Below are positions 45,453-57,685 of a stretch of DNA of 64,000 nt, piece after piece; positions within the stretch are counted from its first letter, which is position 1; every line of letters begins with the position of its first letter. The DNA is taken from the NCBI GenBank assembly GCA_023399155.1, contig JAEWQP010000022.1:558001-622000 (forward strand). The letters are read 5' to 3'. The translations under genes were made by a program, and so were the position numbers. The notes below the pieces were generated by a model. The model worked only from the letters and a program-made list of their open reading frames with translations. It searched no databases and was not told where the DNA came from. This stretch comes from Verrucomicrobiota bacterium. Lineage in GTDB: Bacteria > Verrucomicrobiota > Verrucomicrobiia > Opitutales > Opitutaceae.

Positions 45453-47419
45453 GGTCGTGGTCCGGCCGCGACCGGCGCGGCAAAGCGCGAGGCCGGTGGG
45501 AGCGGCTGCGGCGGATTCTTCTCGAAATACAGTTCGAGCACGGGCTTGGCCTTCGGGGCGGCGACGGCGCCTCCGCCCATCTCCTCGTCGGGCTTGTCCC
45601 CGATCACGAGCGCGCACCAGGCCACCTTGGGATTTTCCAGGGGGCCGAAACCGACGAACCACGCGAGTTCGAACGTGCCGCGATTGAGTGTCTTGATCTG
45701 GGCGGTGCCGGACTTTCCCGCCAGATTGATACCCGCGATCTTGGCCCGGCTTCCCGTGCCAGCGGCGCCCGGCATCATGGACGGCGTGCGATCGACCACC
45801 TGAAAGAGACCCTCCACGATGGCCGCCCTGTGCTCGGGCTGCAGGCCGATCAGCCGGTTCGGACGTGACGCGATGCGCGCGGTCCGGTCGCGACGAAGGA
45901 TCGTCGGCTGCGTCGTCGTTTCATTGCGCGCAAACGAGGCGATCATGGAGGCCATCTGCAGCGGCGTGACGAGCACGTCGCCCTGGCCGATTGCCATGTT
46001 GGCCGTGTTGCCGGCGGTCCACGGCTCTTTCACCACCGCGCGTTTCCAGGCTGGATCGGGCATGATCATCTTGGTCGCTTCGGCGGGAAGCTCGATGCCC
46101 GTGGGGCGGTCGAGACCGAAGAGACGTCCTTCTTCCGCGAGCTTCTCCGGCCCGAGCCGGAGGGCTGTCTCGTAGAAGAAGACATTGCAGCTCATGCGCA
46201 GCGCATCGACCACCCGCACGGGTCCGTGGCCGGAGCGTCGGTGGCAGACGAAACGCGCCCGCCCGACCATGTAGTAGCCGGGGCAATCCACCACCGTGTT
46301 CGTCGTGATCGCGCCATGACGCAAGCCGGCCGATGCCGTGATGATCTTGAACGTCGAGCCCGGTGGATACAGCCCGGCCGTCGAGCGGTTGTATAGCGCC
46401 TCCTGCTCAAGCAGACGGTTCCACAAGCGCTGGGGAATGAACGGCGAGGTCTCGTTGAGGTCGAAGTCGGGTTTCGACACGAGGGCCAGGACTTCGCCGG
46501 TGTGTACGTCCATGAGCACAAAGGCGCCGGCCTGGTCGCCGAACACCTCCTCCGCCTTGAGCTGCAGGTCGATGTCCAACGCCGTGAACAGCGGTTTGCC
46601 GGCCACCGGTGTCTGGCTCGCCACCATGCGGTCCTGGATGCCGTTGGGATCGACGACCCAGATCTCGCTGCCGGTCTGACCCTGAAGGAGGTCGTCGAAC
46701 TGGCGCTCGAGCCCATCGCGGCCGTACATGCCCTTCGCGATAAAGGTCTGCAGGTCGGCGCCGGCGAGTCCTTCCATCGGCAGCTCGAGCGTCGACCCGA
46801 TGTAGCCGAGCGTGTGAGCGGCGGCGCTGGCGTAGGGATAGTGGCGTGCGGTCGAGGGCAGCAGCTGCACGGGGGAGCCCGGCTTCAACTGCTCGAGCAG
46901 CCGTGCAAAATCCTCCTGCGAAAGATCATTGATGATCGGAAACGGCAGGAGCGGCTGTTCGTTGAAATGGCGTTCGAGTGTCTTGCGCTCGATCGTGAGC
47001 GGGCGCCGGAGGATGCGGCTGCATTCGGTGAGGTACTTCTCGACCACGCGCGCACGGGCGTGACGGTCGAGCCGTTCCCCCGGATCGGGGAGCTTGCCTT
47101 CGCGGATGTCGCGCACGAGACGAAGCTGGGTTTCCCGGAGCTCCTTGCGCAGCGCATACTCGGAGAAGTTCAGGACCGCGGAGAACCGCGGCCGATTGGC
47201 GACGAGCACGCGGCCCTCACGGTCGAAGATCTCACCGCGCGGTCCGGGAATAAGGATGCGCCGCTGGTTCTGCAGGCGTTCCCGCTCCTGGAACGCCTCG
47301 GTCGACAGGAGCTGGCGGTAGGCGAGTCCGGAGAACAGCACCAGGATCAGCGCCGCCACGAAGAGGTAGAAGAACAGGATCCGCGATCGGATCGCGCTGT
47401 GGTACTCGACTCCGGTCAT
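45449..47419 (-). CDS. mrdA: Penicillin-binding protein 2 (elongasome transpeptidase)
   Basis: 656 residues from ATG 47419: membrane anchor (ILFFYLFVAALILVLFSGLAYRQLL), PBP dimer domain, then the transpeptidase with PPGSTFKI (STFK), SCN and GKSGTAQ active-site motifs. Partners RodA for lateral wall synthesis. The start overlaps the mreD stop as ATGA, indicating translational coupling. The C-terminus is a Pro/Ala-rich tail whose stop lies at the end of repeat copy C. The open frame beyond 47419 covers mreD and is rejected. Confidence 0.95.
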   Translation of the reverse strand: MTGVEYHSAIRSRILFFYLFVAALILVLFSGLAYRQLLSTEAFQERERLQNQRRILIPGPRGEIFDREGRVLVANRPRFSAVLNFSEYALRKELRETQLRLVRDIREGKLPDPGERLDRHARARVVEKYLTECSRILRRPLTIERKTLERHFNEQPLLPFPIINDLSQEDFARLLEQLKPGSPVQLLPSTARHYPYASAAAHTLGYIGSTLELPMEGLAGADLQTFIAKGMYGRDGLERQFDDLLQGQTGSEIWVVDPNGIQDRMVASQTPVAGKPLFTALDIDLQLKAEEVFGDQAGAFVLMDVHTGEVLALVSKPDFDLNETSPFIPQRLWNRLLEQEALYNRSTAGLYPPGSTFKIITASAGLRHGAITTNTVVDCPGYYMVGRARFVCHRRSGHGPVRVVDALRMSCNVFFYETALRLGPEKLAEEGRLFGLDRPTGIELPAEATKMIMPDPAWKRAVVKEPWTAGNTANMAIGQGDVLVTPLQMASMIASFARNETTTQPTILRRDRTARIASRPNRLIGLQPEHRAAIVEGLFQVVDRTPSMMPGAAGTGSRAKIAGINLAGKSGTAQIKTLNRGTFELAWFVGFGPLENPKVAWCALVIGDKPDEEMGGGAVAAPKAKPVLELYFEKNPPQPLPPASRFAAPVAAGPRP

Positions 47420-47955
47420 GGTGCCTCGCGCAGCTCCGTCTCGAGGTTGAAGCCGAACATCCGCTGCAGCGCGATCTGGGCGGTGAAAAACCAGCCGGCG
47501 AGCACGCCGACCACCAGTTGCGAGAGCGCGAAGTCCACCAGGATGCGATCCCACGAACTGCTCCAATCCGGCCGGACCGTCGCGGTGAGCACGAGCATCA
47601 GCGCCAGATTGATGGTGAGGGCGACGGCGACGGCGGAGGAAGGATTGAGTCGGTTGAAATTGACGCGCAACGCGTGGGTGATGCACAGACACGCGATGGC
47701 GGGCAGCACGATCAGGCCGTGCGCGAAGGGCAGGCCGGCCTCCGCCAGCAGTGCCGTGGCGAAGGTCGCGGCCAGCCCCTGGCCGAGCGTGAGACGCAGC
47801 GCGGCAAAGGCGACCGGCAGCCCGAGAAGAAACAGGTAGAGCGAGACGCCCAGGATGGGCGTGTTCGCGAGGTAGTGGTTGGCCTGGCCCACGACGAACA
47901 GGAAAACGAAGGAGCCGCCAAAAGCCACCAGCCATCGATAATCGATGCGGCGCAT
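47416..47955 (-). CDS. mreD: Rod-shape determining membrane protein MreD
   Basis: 179 residues with about six membrane segments (ILGVSLYLFLLGLPVAFAALRL, ALTINLALMLVLTATV). MreD is poorly conserved, so the call leans on size, hydrophobicity and its place between mreC and mrdA, 1 bp from the mreC stop and overlapping mrdA by 4 bp. Links MreC and the RodA/PBP2 machine. Confidence 0.85.
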   Translation of the reverse strand: MRRIDYRWLVAFGGSFVFLFVVGQANHYLANTPILGVSLYLFLLGLPVAFAALRLTLGQGLAATFATALLAEAGLPFAHGLIVLPAIACLCITHALRVNFNRLNPSSAVAVALTINLALMLVLTATVRPDWSSSWDRILVDFALSQLVVGVLAGWFFTAQIALQRMFGFNLETELREAP

Positions 47956-47956
47956 G

Positions 47957-48787
47957 TCAGCCTCCCTCGATCGGGACGAGGACCGCGACCTCGCTCAGTG
48001 CCGACAGCCGCTGGTCGAGGATCACCTCGCCCTCCTTGAACTGGCCATCGGGTCCGATGCTAAGTTTTTGGATACGGCCGATGAGGAGCCCGTCGGGGAA
48101 GACGCCCCCGAGGCCGGATGTCAGGAGCTGGGCGGGTTCCGCGACCGAGGCCGCGATGTCGCCGGGCACGAAATGCACGCGCCCGCGCGGATTGGCGAAC
48201 TGGGGATTGGCCGCGCCGACGTAGGCGACCGGGCGGTTGTCGCCGGCGAAGTTCGCGGCAAGCCTGATGTTCGGGCTGCTGATCATGTCGACCACCGATG
48301 TCGTGGCGTGCACCTCGCGCACGCGACCCACGACGCCGCCGGTGAAGACCACGGGCGCGCCCACCGGGATCCCGTAATTCGCGCCCTTGCGTATCCAGAT
48401 CTGCTGCCACCACACGGAGAAGTCGCGGCGCGCCACGCGCGCGATCTCGTAGCGGTATCCATCGTGCACCGGCAGGCCCAGGAGCCGCTCGAGCCGCTCG
48501 ACCTCGGCGCGCAGGGACTCGTTCTCGCGGATCGCGATCTCATAGTGCGCGTTGGTGCGCGCGATGTCGCGCCCCGCCGCGATGAGCTCGTCCTTCGACT
48601 GCACGCGCAGCGACCAGTATTCCTGGAGGTCGCGCAGGTCCGAGGCGGCGAGCAGGGTGGGCGCCTGGAATTCGTAGAAGCTGACGCGGGTCAGCGATTT
48701 CACCACCAGCGGGAGGACCAGCCAACCGACCACGACGAGGCCGAGTGCGAGGAACGGGCGGGCCTGGAGGAAGGTTTTGCGAGACAC
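47957..48787 (-). CDS. mreC: Rod-shape determining protein MreC
   Basis: 276 residues: N-terminal membrane helix (FLALGLVVVGWLVLPLVV), coiled-coil (ENESLRAEVERLERLLGL) and periplasmic beta domain (VGRVREVHATTSVVDMI, GSGLGGVFPDGLLIG counterpart). Dimerises and regulates PBP2. Follows mreB after a 177-bp gap containing GGCTGAA repeats. Confidence 0.93.
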   Translation of the reverse strand: MSRKTFLQARPFLALGLVVVGWLVLPLVVKSLTRVSFYEFQAPTLLAASDLRDLQEYWSLRVQSKDELIAAGRDIARTNAHYEIAIRENESLRAEVERLERLLGLPVHDGYRYEIARVARRDFSVWWQQIWIRKGANYGIPVGAPVVFTGGVVGRVREVHATTSVVDMISSPNIRLAANFAGDNRPVAYVGAANPQFANPRGRVHFVPGDIAASVAEPAQLLTSGLGGVFPDGLLIGRIQKLSIGPDGQFKEGEVILDQRLSALSEVAVLVPIEGG

Positions 48788-48792
48788 GCTGG

Positions 48793-48947
48793 GGAAGGGC
48801 TGAAGAACTGAAAGGCTGAAGGGCTGATGGAGGCTGCTCGGTGACTCGGTGTGACGCGCTAAAGTCCGCGGCGAGCGTCCGGACTCAGTGTTGGCTGTGT
48901 GGGCTGTCCTTCCTCCAGCTCTTCAGCCTTCCGTCCGTCAGCCTTCT
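48793..48947. repeat. GGCTGAA-type tandem repeats in inverted arms between mreC and mreB
   Basis: Left arm 48793-48835 (imperfect GGCTGAA/GGCTGAAA copies) and right arm 48921-48947 (CTTCAGCC-type, the reverse complement). The 85 bp between are unrelated. Same unit as at 54631-54694 and 63973-64000. Confidence 0.7.
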
Positions 48948-48964
48948 CGGCGGCACCGCCGCGC

Positions 48965-49999
<1,035 letters not shown>

Positions 50000-50169
50000 G
50001 ATGTTCTGAGGAGACGCGGGGCGGTTCCTCCGGAATCAATGTCCCGGGGCGAAAAGTGTCAAAGTCAAACTCGTCGCGCGCGTGAGCGGCGATCGTCGAG
50101 GCACGACAGACAGGGCGGAGACGATGCAGCCGAAGCACGCTTCGGGTATCCGCACCACGGAAACGAAAA

Positions 50170-50193
50170 AGACGCAGCCGGCTGGCTGCGTCT
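50170..50193 (-). terminator. Intrinsic terminator downstream of tatA
   Basis: 10-bp stem AGACGCAGCC / GGCTGCGTCT with a 4-nt loop; read on the minus strand it is followed by TTTTTCGTTT. It lies 34 nt after the tatA stop, a standard rho-independent terminator. Confidence 0.85.
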
Positions 50194-50226
50194 CGACCGG
50201 GGCGCGGTGCACCGTGGGAGCGTGGA

Positions 50227-50475
50227 TCAGTTGTCCTTCGTGGTCTTGACCGCGCCGTTCTTCGAGGCGGCGGGACTGGCCGGCTTGTCGCCAGGCTGGT
50301 CCTCGTCGTCGTCCGTATTGATCGCCTTCTTGAACTCCTTCATCGACTTGCCCATTCCCTTGGCGAGTTCCGGCAGCTTCTTCGCGCCGAAGAGCAGCAT
50401 GACAACCGCGAGGATCAGGATGATCTCCCAAGGCCCGAGTGCAAAGGCGAGCACCTGTGGAACGACGAGATTCAT
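50227..50475 (-). CDS. tatA: Twin-arginine translocase subunit TatA/TatE
   Basis: 82 residues: N-terminal membrane helix (GPWEIILILAVVMLLFG), hinge AKKLPELAKGMGKSMKEFKKA (amphipathic helix) and an acidic tail (TDDDEDQPGD). Forms the pore that moves folded proteins, such as the Tat-signal protein at 10802. It has its own terminator and lies between rpoD and mreB. Confidence 0.95.
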   Translation of the reverse strand: MNLVVPQVLAFALGPWEIILILAVVMLLFGAKKLPELAKGMGKSMKEFKKAINTDDDEDQPGDKPASPAASKNGAVKTTKDN

Positions 50476-50802
50476 AAGAAGTGACTGTCTACGTTATCCG
50501 CGCGTCCCGGGCTGTAAAGGTCGATTGCGGGCGTGCGGCCGACGCAGGGCGAAGACGAATGGAGTAGGAAGAATGGAGAATGGCGCATGGGGAAGCGGGG
50601 CGAATGGGACGTTCGGGATCCGTCTCGGAAGAACGCATCGTTTCCAAAAGTTCGTTCTCGTTCCCATGCTCTTTCTCGTTCTCTCCATCCATCCTGACTC
50701 CGGGCGCGGGGGGTCATGCCGTGAGCGGCACGGCACAGCCCGGCCCCGGGGCTGTGCGCCGAATTGTAGAGAAAGAGAACGAGGGGAGAGAAAGAGTCGG
50801 GG
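50476..50802. repeat. Intergenic repeats between tatA and rpoD
   Basis: 327 bp without a gene. It has GAATGGA-like heptamers (about 50556-50590), a pyrimidine arm 50651-50684 (TTCGTTCTCG...) and a matching purine arm 50767-50797 (AGAGAAAGAGAACGAG...), both built from GAGAAA/GAGAAC hexamers as at 6171-6295. Read on the minus strand it is downstream of rpoD. Confidence 0.75.
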
Positions 50803-52629
<1,827 letters not shown>

Positions 52630-52637
52630 ATGAGTCG

Positions 52638-54626
52638 TTAAACCGGGTGGCGGATGAGCGGCGGATTGAGCTTCAGGCGACGAAGTTCTTCGGTGGTCTT
52701 GAGCAGGGAGATTAAGTCAGCGTCGAACTTCCCCTGTTTGGCGGCGATTTCAAGCTCGATTTTGCGTAATCTTGGATCGCAAAAGTTGCTGACAATCCGA
52801 CGGATACCATCGTTTGCGACCTTGAATGGCTCCTCGATCAGGGGCGTCTCGAACAGAAGCGAGGCGACGAAATTCCGGTCGTCGGGATCGCTCAACAGGC
52901 TCTCGACCTCCTGCACACCGGGCCAGAGGTCATGGGCAAACTCGTTGAGGAAGCGATCGAGCAGTCGCCCGGCGCGATGGCGGGTGTTGATCCACTCATG
53001 ATGAACGCTTTGGGCCAGAGCCTTGCCCAGGCTTTCGAAGTGGAGGACCAGCAGGAGCAAGTCATGTTCTACGGTCGCAATGCCCTCGGGCTGAGCGGAC
53101 ACCTCGCTGCCAGGCGCGCTGCCCGATGCCTGGTCTGACGTGGACTCCGCTTCGAGTCCGGGATGGCCCTCGGGCGCCTCGGGGAGCGGTTCATCGTCGT
53201 CGCCGCGGGGCGGAGGTGCGACCGACGCGGTCGTTGACGTTGGGCGCCGATCGGCCGGCGGAGACGGAGCGCGGAACGACGCCCGACGGTCGGCGTTCTC
53301 GCGAAAGCGCCGGTAGTCGTTCTCAAGGGCGGTGCGGTTGAGGTGGAGGAGCTTGGCGACCTCCGCGAGGTAGCCGGATTGGGCGACTTCGGACGACGCC
53401 TCCCGGATGATGGCGAACAGTTCGCGGCACACGTCGGCCGTCTGCTGGGCGGAGAGCGCCTGGGGCTCGGGCGCGAGCGCGCTGGCGGCGAAACCCATGG
53501 CCGACACCGGATGGCGTCGCAGCTCGTCGATCGCTTCCGCGCCGCGGTCGCGCACCAGTTCGTCGGGGTCGATCTTGGCGCCGAGCGCGGCGAGCGGAAG
53601 AAACCGCACCTCCAGGCCCTCCCTGAGCGCGAGGGGGAGCAGGCGCAGCGCGGCCTTCTGGCCGGCGCTGTCGCCATCGAGCAGGCATTCGAGCCCGGCA
53701 TCGTAGCGATGCAGCAGGCGCAGCTGTGTATCCGTGACGCCGGTACCCTGCGGCGCGATCGTCGCGGTGAGGCCGGCGGTGAAGCAGCGGATCGCGTCGA
53801 GCTGGCCCTCCACCATGAGAAACGGCGTATCCGGCCCGGCATGATGACGCGCGCGGTCGAGGTTGAAGAGCAGCTGGCCCTTGGTGAAGACGGGCGTCTC
53901 GGGCGAGTTGACGTACTTGGCCTCGTGCGTGGGGTCGTCGGTCGGGGTGATGTCGAGCTGGCGCGCGGTGAATGCGACCACGCGGCCCTGATGGTCGCGG
54001 ATCGGGATCAGCAGGCGGCCGCGAAAGCGCGGGGAAAGCTGCCCGTTCTGGCGCACGTAGAACAGTCCGCTCTGGCGCAGGGCCTCATCGGCGTAGCCCT
54101 TCTTCTGCAGGTGCTCGGCGAGCCGGCCGCCATCCGGCGCGGCGATCCCGATCCTGTAATCCTCGGCCACGGCGAGATCGAAGCGCCGCTTCTTCGTCCA
54201 GTAGTCGCGGGCAAACGGGCCGGCCCCGTTCCGGGACAGGAACGCGTCGTGGAAGAACCCCGTCGCCTCCTCATGCAGGTCGAACAGCTGCTGGCGCAGC
54301 GACCGCTCCTCGCGGGAGATGCCGCCGCTCTCGTACTCGAGCGGGATGTTGTAGCGGTGCGCCAGGGTCTCGACTGCCTCGGTGAAACCGAGCCGCTCCG
54401 TCTCCATCACGAACGAGATCACATCACCGGCCTTGCCGCTGGAAAAGCACTTGAACAAGCCCTTGTCCGGCGAGACGAAAAAGGACGGCGACTTCTCGGG
54501 ATTGAACGGACTGAGTCCCTTGAACTTCGAGCCCGCGCGTTTGAGCGCGACCGTGGCGGACACCACGTCGACGATATCGACGCGCGCCTTGAGGTTGAGG
54601 ATGCTGGCCTGCTTGATGACGGGCAC
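52638..54626 (-). CDS. dnaG: DNA primase DnaG with altered zinc-binding domain
   Basis: 662 residues; makes RNA primers for replication. The N-terminal zinc domain normally has CPFH...CxxC; here it reads SPFN and, about 25 residues on, CFSS, so three of four ligands are replaced (Ser, Asn and Ser) and only one Cys remains. The Toprim catalytic core is intact: VEGQLDAIRC and LLDGDSAGQKAA. A Pro/Ser-rich linker (about 445-510) precedes the C-terminal helicase-binding domain. Starts ATG 54626, first of the dnaG-rpoD pair. Its activity without the zinc site is unknown. Confidence 0.93.
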   Translation of the reverse strand: MPVIKQASILNLKARVDIVDVVSATVALKRAGSKFKGLSPFNPEKSPSFFVSPDKGLFKCFSSGKAGDVISFVMETERLGFTEAVETLAHRYNIPLEYESGGISREERSLRQQLFDLHEEATGFFHDAFLSRNGAGPFARDYWTKKRRFDLAVAEDYRIGIAAPDGGRLAEHLQKKGYADEALRQSGLFYVRQNGQLSPRFRGRLLIPIRDHQGRVVAFTARQLDITPTDDPTHEAKYVNSPETPVFTKGQLLFNLDRARHHAGPDTPFLMVEGQLDAIRCFTAGLTATIAPQGTGVTDTQLRLLHRYDAGLECLLDGDSAGQKAALRLLPLALREGLEVRFLPLAALGAKIDPDELVRDRGAEAIDELRRHPVSAMGFAASALAPEPQALSAQQTADVCRELFAIIREASSEVAQSGYLAEVAKLLHLNRTALENDYRRFRENADRRASFRAPSPPADRRPTSTTASVAPPPRGDDDEPLPEAPEGHPGLEAESTSDQASGSAPGSEVSAQPEGIATVEHDLLLLVLHFESLGKALAQSVHHEWINTRHRAGRLLDRFLNEFAHDLWPGVQEVESLLSDPDDRNFVASLLFETPLIEEPFKVANDGIRRIVSNFCDPRLRKIELEIAAKQGKFDADLISLLKTTEELRRLKLNPPLIRHPV

Positions 54627-54880
54627 GGGGAGGGCTGAGAGACGGAAGGGCTGAAAGGCTGAAAGGCTGAAGGGCTGAAAGGCTGAAAGACAGAACGGCG
54701 GCGACGTGCGCCTTACTCCGGCCCCCAGATCGTTCTCATACTCGTTCTCTTACTCTTTCTCCCCGCTCGAACGGGTGAAGGACCTCGGGCCGGTGGCGCA
54801 GAGACTCCGGGCGATGCGGACGGTGGTGCGTTGCCTCATGCGGGAGGGTGCATGGTTCGGCCCTTCGCGCACGCGCCGCG
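54627..54880. repeat. Tandem octamers and hexamers upstream of dnaG
   Basis: 54631-54694 is a run of GGCTGAAA-like octamers (about five good copies plus degenerate ones); 54731-54762 is a run of CGTTCTCATA/CTCGTTCTC hexamers of the same type as the other loci. The rest is ordinary GC-rich sequence. The dnaG promoter must lie here, but none was assigned. Confidence 0.75.
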
Positions 54881-56416
54881 TCAGCGTCGGCGCAAGTATT
54901 CCTCCGCTTCGCGGCGACGCGGATCGTCGGGGGCCGCGAGGAGAAGAAAATCCTCGTAGGCCGCGGCGGTGCGGAGGCGGTCGACGTTGGCTGCGGCGTA
55001 TTCGCGCGCGAGTTGGTAGGCGAGGTTGACGTTGGCGGGGAAGCGTTGCCGCGCCTGGTCGAGCCGCGCCAGGTAGGCCTCCTGCGGCAGGTACTCGCGC
55101 GAAAGGTTGAGGAAGGCGGTCTCGATGGCGAGGGACTCCGGCGCGCGGCGTCGCGCCTCGAGCAGATAGGCCTCGGCCGCGCCGAATTGTTTCAACCGCC
55201 TGTACGTGTCCGCGAGTTCCACCCAGTACTCGATGCGCGAGTCGTCCTCGCTGAGTGCGGTCTGCAGCAGGTCGGCGGCGGCGGTGAAGTCCCCCGCTTC
55301 CTTGCGTGCCATGGCTGCATCGAACTCCGGATTGGCCGAGGCGGCCACGGTTGTCGCGGGAGTGGCCGGTCCGGTGTCGGGCGCATCGACTGGCCGGGGG
55401 GCGGCAGCCGCTTCCATCGCAGGTGTCGGAGTCGCGGGCTCGGGCTGCGCCGGCGGGGGCCCGGCGGGCGAGCTGGCATCGGGCGTCGCGGCGGTGCCCG
55501 CGGGTGTCGTGGCGGCCGCGGCCGGCCCGGGGGAAGGAGCGTCGGCCGAACCCGACTGCAGTGCGGCCTGCTGCTGGCGCCGGCTGGCGGCGAGTTCGCC
55601 GGCGATGCGGTCCTGCTCGGCGCGAGCGGCGTCGACCGCGGCGCGTGTCTCCTTCCACGCGGCGATATCCGCGCGGTAGTCGGGGACGTCGGGAAGGGTG
55701 GCGAGGGTTTCCGGGAAATTGCGTTCCAGCTGGCCGAGCGTCATTTCCGCGGCCGCGTAGTCGCGCGTTTCCATCTCCAGGGCGAGCAGTCCGGCGAGCG
55801 CGCCGTCGATGTGCGAGTCGGCATGCCGCATGGTGGTCTCATACCACGAGCGCGCCTGGGGGACGTTGTTGAGCCGCCGGAATGCATTGCCCAGCCGGTA
55901 GGCGGCTTCCCCTGAGGGCTGCACGCGGTACCATTCCAGGTAGGCATCGATCGAGCGGGCGATGTTGCCCTGGGATTCCTCCGCCTCGCCGAGGCGCTGC
56001 CAGACCTGAAAATCGCCCGGAAACTCGGCCACGTAGAGTCGCAGCTGCTCGGCTGCCTTGTCGGGGGCGCCCTCCCTGAGGTAGGCCTCCGCCGCGAGGG
56101 GGCGCAGTCCGCTGGAGGCCGGGTCGTTTTCTGCAGCCCTCACGAAGGCGGCGGCGGCGGCGCTGTTGCGGCCTTCCTGCGCATAGGCAAATCCAAGCGC
56201 CTCGAGCACCGCAGGTCGGCCTGGATAGCGCTCGTTGAGTTCCTCGAGCGAGCGCACCGCATCGTCCACGCGGCCGGTCTCGAGGTTTTTGTTGGCCTGC
56301 GCGAGACGGGAGCTGATTACCTCCTCAGGTTTGGAACAGCCCGAAATGAGCAGCGTCAATACCGCCATGACCACCCGGCACGTCCCGGATAGCTCGCGTC
56401 GTCGAGGAGCAAGCAT
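54881..56416 (-). CDS. TPR-repeat lipoprotein
   Basis: 511 residues from ATG 56416. A lipoprotein signal (VVMAVLTLLISGC) with the lipobox Cys near residue 27, five or more tetratricopeptide units (about 35-255), a Pro/Ala-rich linker (about 285-370) and a second TPR block to the C-terminus. ATG 56368 is an alternative start leaving the lipobox intact. Probably a periplasm-facing scaffold; partners unknown. Divergent from the DUF362 gene, starts only about 60 bp apart. Confidence 0.78.
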   Translation of the reverse strand: MLAPRRRELSGTCRVVMAVLTLLISGCSKPEEVISSRLAQANKNLETGRVDDAVRSLEELNERYPGRPAVLEALGFAYAQEGRNSAAAAAFVRAAENDPASSGLRPLAAEAYLREGAPDKAAEQLRLYVAEFPGDFQVWQRLGEAEESQGNIARSIDAYLEWYRVQPSGEAAYRLGNAFRRLNNVPQARSWYETTMRHADSHIDGALAGLLALEMETRDYAAAEMTLGQLERNFPETLATLPDVPDYRADIAAWKETRAAVDAARAEQDRIAGELAASRRQQQAALQSGSADAPSPGPAAAATTPAGTAATPDASSPAGPPPAQPEPATPTPAMEAAAAPRPVDAPDTGPATPATTVAASANPEFDAAMARKEAGDFTAAADLLQTALSEDDSRIEYWVELADTYRRLKQFGAAEAYLLEARRRAPESLAIETAFLNLSREYLPQEAYLARLDQARQRFPANVNLAYQLAREYAAANVDRLRTAAAYEDFLLLAAPDDPRRREAEEYLRRR

Positions 56417-56473
56417 TGGTCCAACTTCGAACCCACGTTTTGGGGTGTCAAGTTGGCTCTGGGCCGTCATGCG

Positions 56474-57607
56474 ATGATTCCAATGGCGAATCCTGGGAAA
56501 AAGAAACGCAACCGGCGTGCGGGGTGGCTGCTGGCGGCGGCAGTCGCCTGCAGTGTGTTCCTGCACGAGGGGGCCGCGGCTGACGAACGCCTTCCCGTGA
56601 CGGCGGCACGCCGGCTCCCGCCGCCATCCAATCGGCTCTTCCAGGCACGGCTGCCGGAATTCAGCGCGGAAAACTACCGCGCCGCCGTGGAGGCGTTGGT
56701 CGCGGCGTTTGAGCAGCGCAGCGAGCGCGTGCTGGCACCCGGGGCGCGTGGGCGCGTGGGCCTCAAGGTCTATTCGGATTCCGGGGCCGGCCTGGGTACG
56801 CCGCTGAATCTGACGCGCGGTGTGCTCCACGCGCTGGAGAAACGTGGAATCCCGCGCGCCAATGTCGTGATCGTCGGGCTCAACGAGGCGCGCCTGCGCG
56901 ACGTGGGCTACCTCCCGCCGCTGAGCGTCGGCGGCGATCGGTTCGAGGGCGCGCGCGTCATCGCGCTGGATTCGGGAGACCACTGGGAGCCGGACTGGTT
57001 TTACGACAGTCCGCTTCCGGGCGGAGAGGAGTCGCCGCTGATCGATGTCGCGACCGAGCTCGAGCGAACCAAGCAGCAGTACGAACTTGAAACGCAGCGG
57101 CGCAGCTTCCTGCCGGTGCCGCTGATGTTCGACGTCGATTTCTGGATCAACCTGCCGGTCTGCAGCGACCACCCCGTCGTGGGAGTCAATGCGGCCCTGG
57201 TCAACATCACCCTCTGGAACGCGAGCAACACCCAACGATTCTTCCGCAGTCCGGCCTCGGCGCCGGCCGCCGTGGCAGAGATGGCGGCGATCCCGGAGGT
57301 GCGCGCGGGGCTCGTCTTTCACCTCGTGAGCCTGGAACGCTATCAGTTCATCGGCGGACCGATCTTCAACTCGCTCTACACCGTGTCCGAGCCGCTCGTG
57401 TGGCTGAGCGACAATCCCGTGATGATTGATGCCCTGCTGCGCGATCGCATCGATCAGGGCCGGGCGGAGACGGGCTTTCGCGGTCTTCCGGAGGACCTGC
57501 GCCTGATCCCCTATGCCGAACAACTCGGGCTCGGATCCGGGAACCCGGCCACGGCGGAATGGGTCGACGTGTATCCACCGGCGGGCCAGGTCGGTGCATC
57601 CCACTGA
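56474..57607 (+). CDS. Exported DUF362-like protein
   Basis: About 377 residues with a basic signal peptide (KKKRNRRAGWLLAAAVACSVFLHEGAAA). The body has GRVGLKVYSDSGAGLGTP, ANVVIVGLNEARLRDVGY and VNAALVNITLWNASNTQRFF, resembling the DUF362 fold, without the ferredoxin-like cysteines some relatives have. ATG 56474 or 56483 may be the start. Function unknown; neighbours give no clue. Confidence 0.65.
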   Translation: MIPMANPGKKKRNRRAGWLLAAAVACSVFLHEGAAADERLPVTAARRLPPPSNRLFQARLPEFSAENYRAAVEALVAAFEQRSERVLAPGARGRVGLKVYSDSGAGLGTPLNLTRGVLHALEKRGIPRANVVIVGLNEARLRDVGYLPPLSVGGDRFEGARVIALDSGDHWEPDWFYDSPLPGGEESPLIDVATELERTKQQYELETQRRSFLPVPLMFDVDFWINLPVCSDHPVVGVNAALVNITLWNASNTQRFFRSPASAPAAVAEMAAIPEVRAGLVFHLVSLERYQFIGGPIFNSLYTVSEPLVWLSDNPVMIDALLRDRIDQGRAETGFRGLPEDLRLIPYAEQLGLGSGNPATAEWVDVYPPAGQVGASH

Positions 57608-57685
57608 GCGGGGGCGCTCTTCCGGCCCGGACGGCTCCATGATTTTCCTCTTGTGTCCCTCTGAAGCGGGGCGGATTTATCGACC

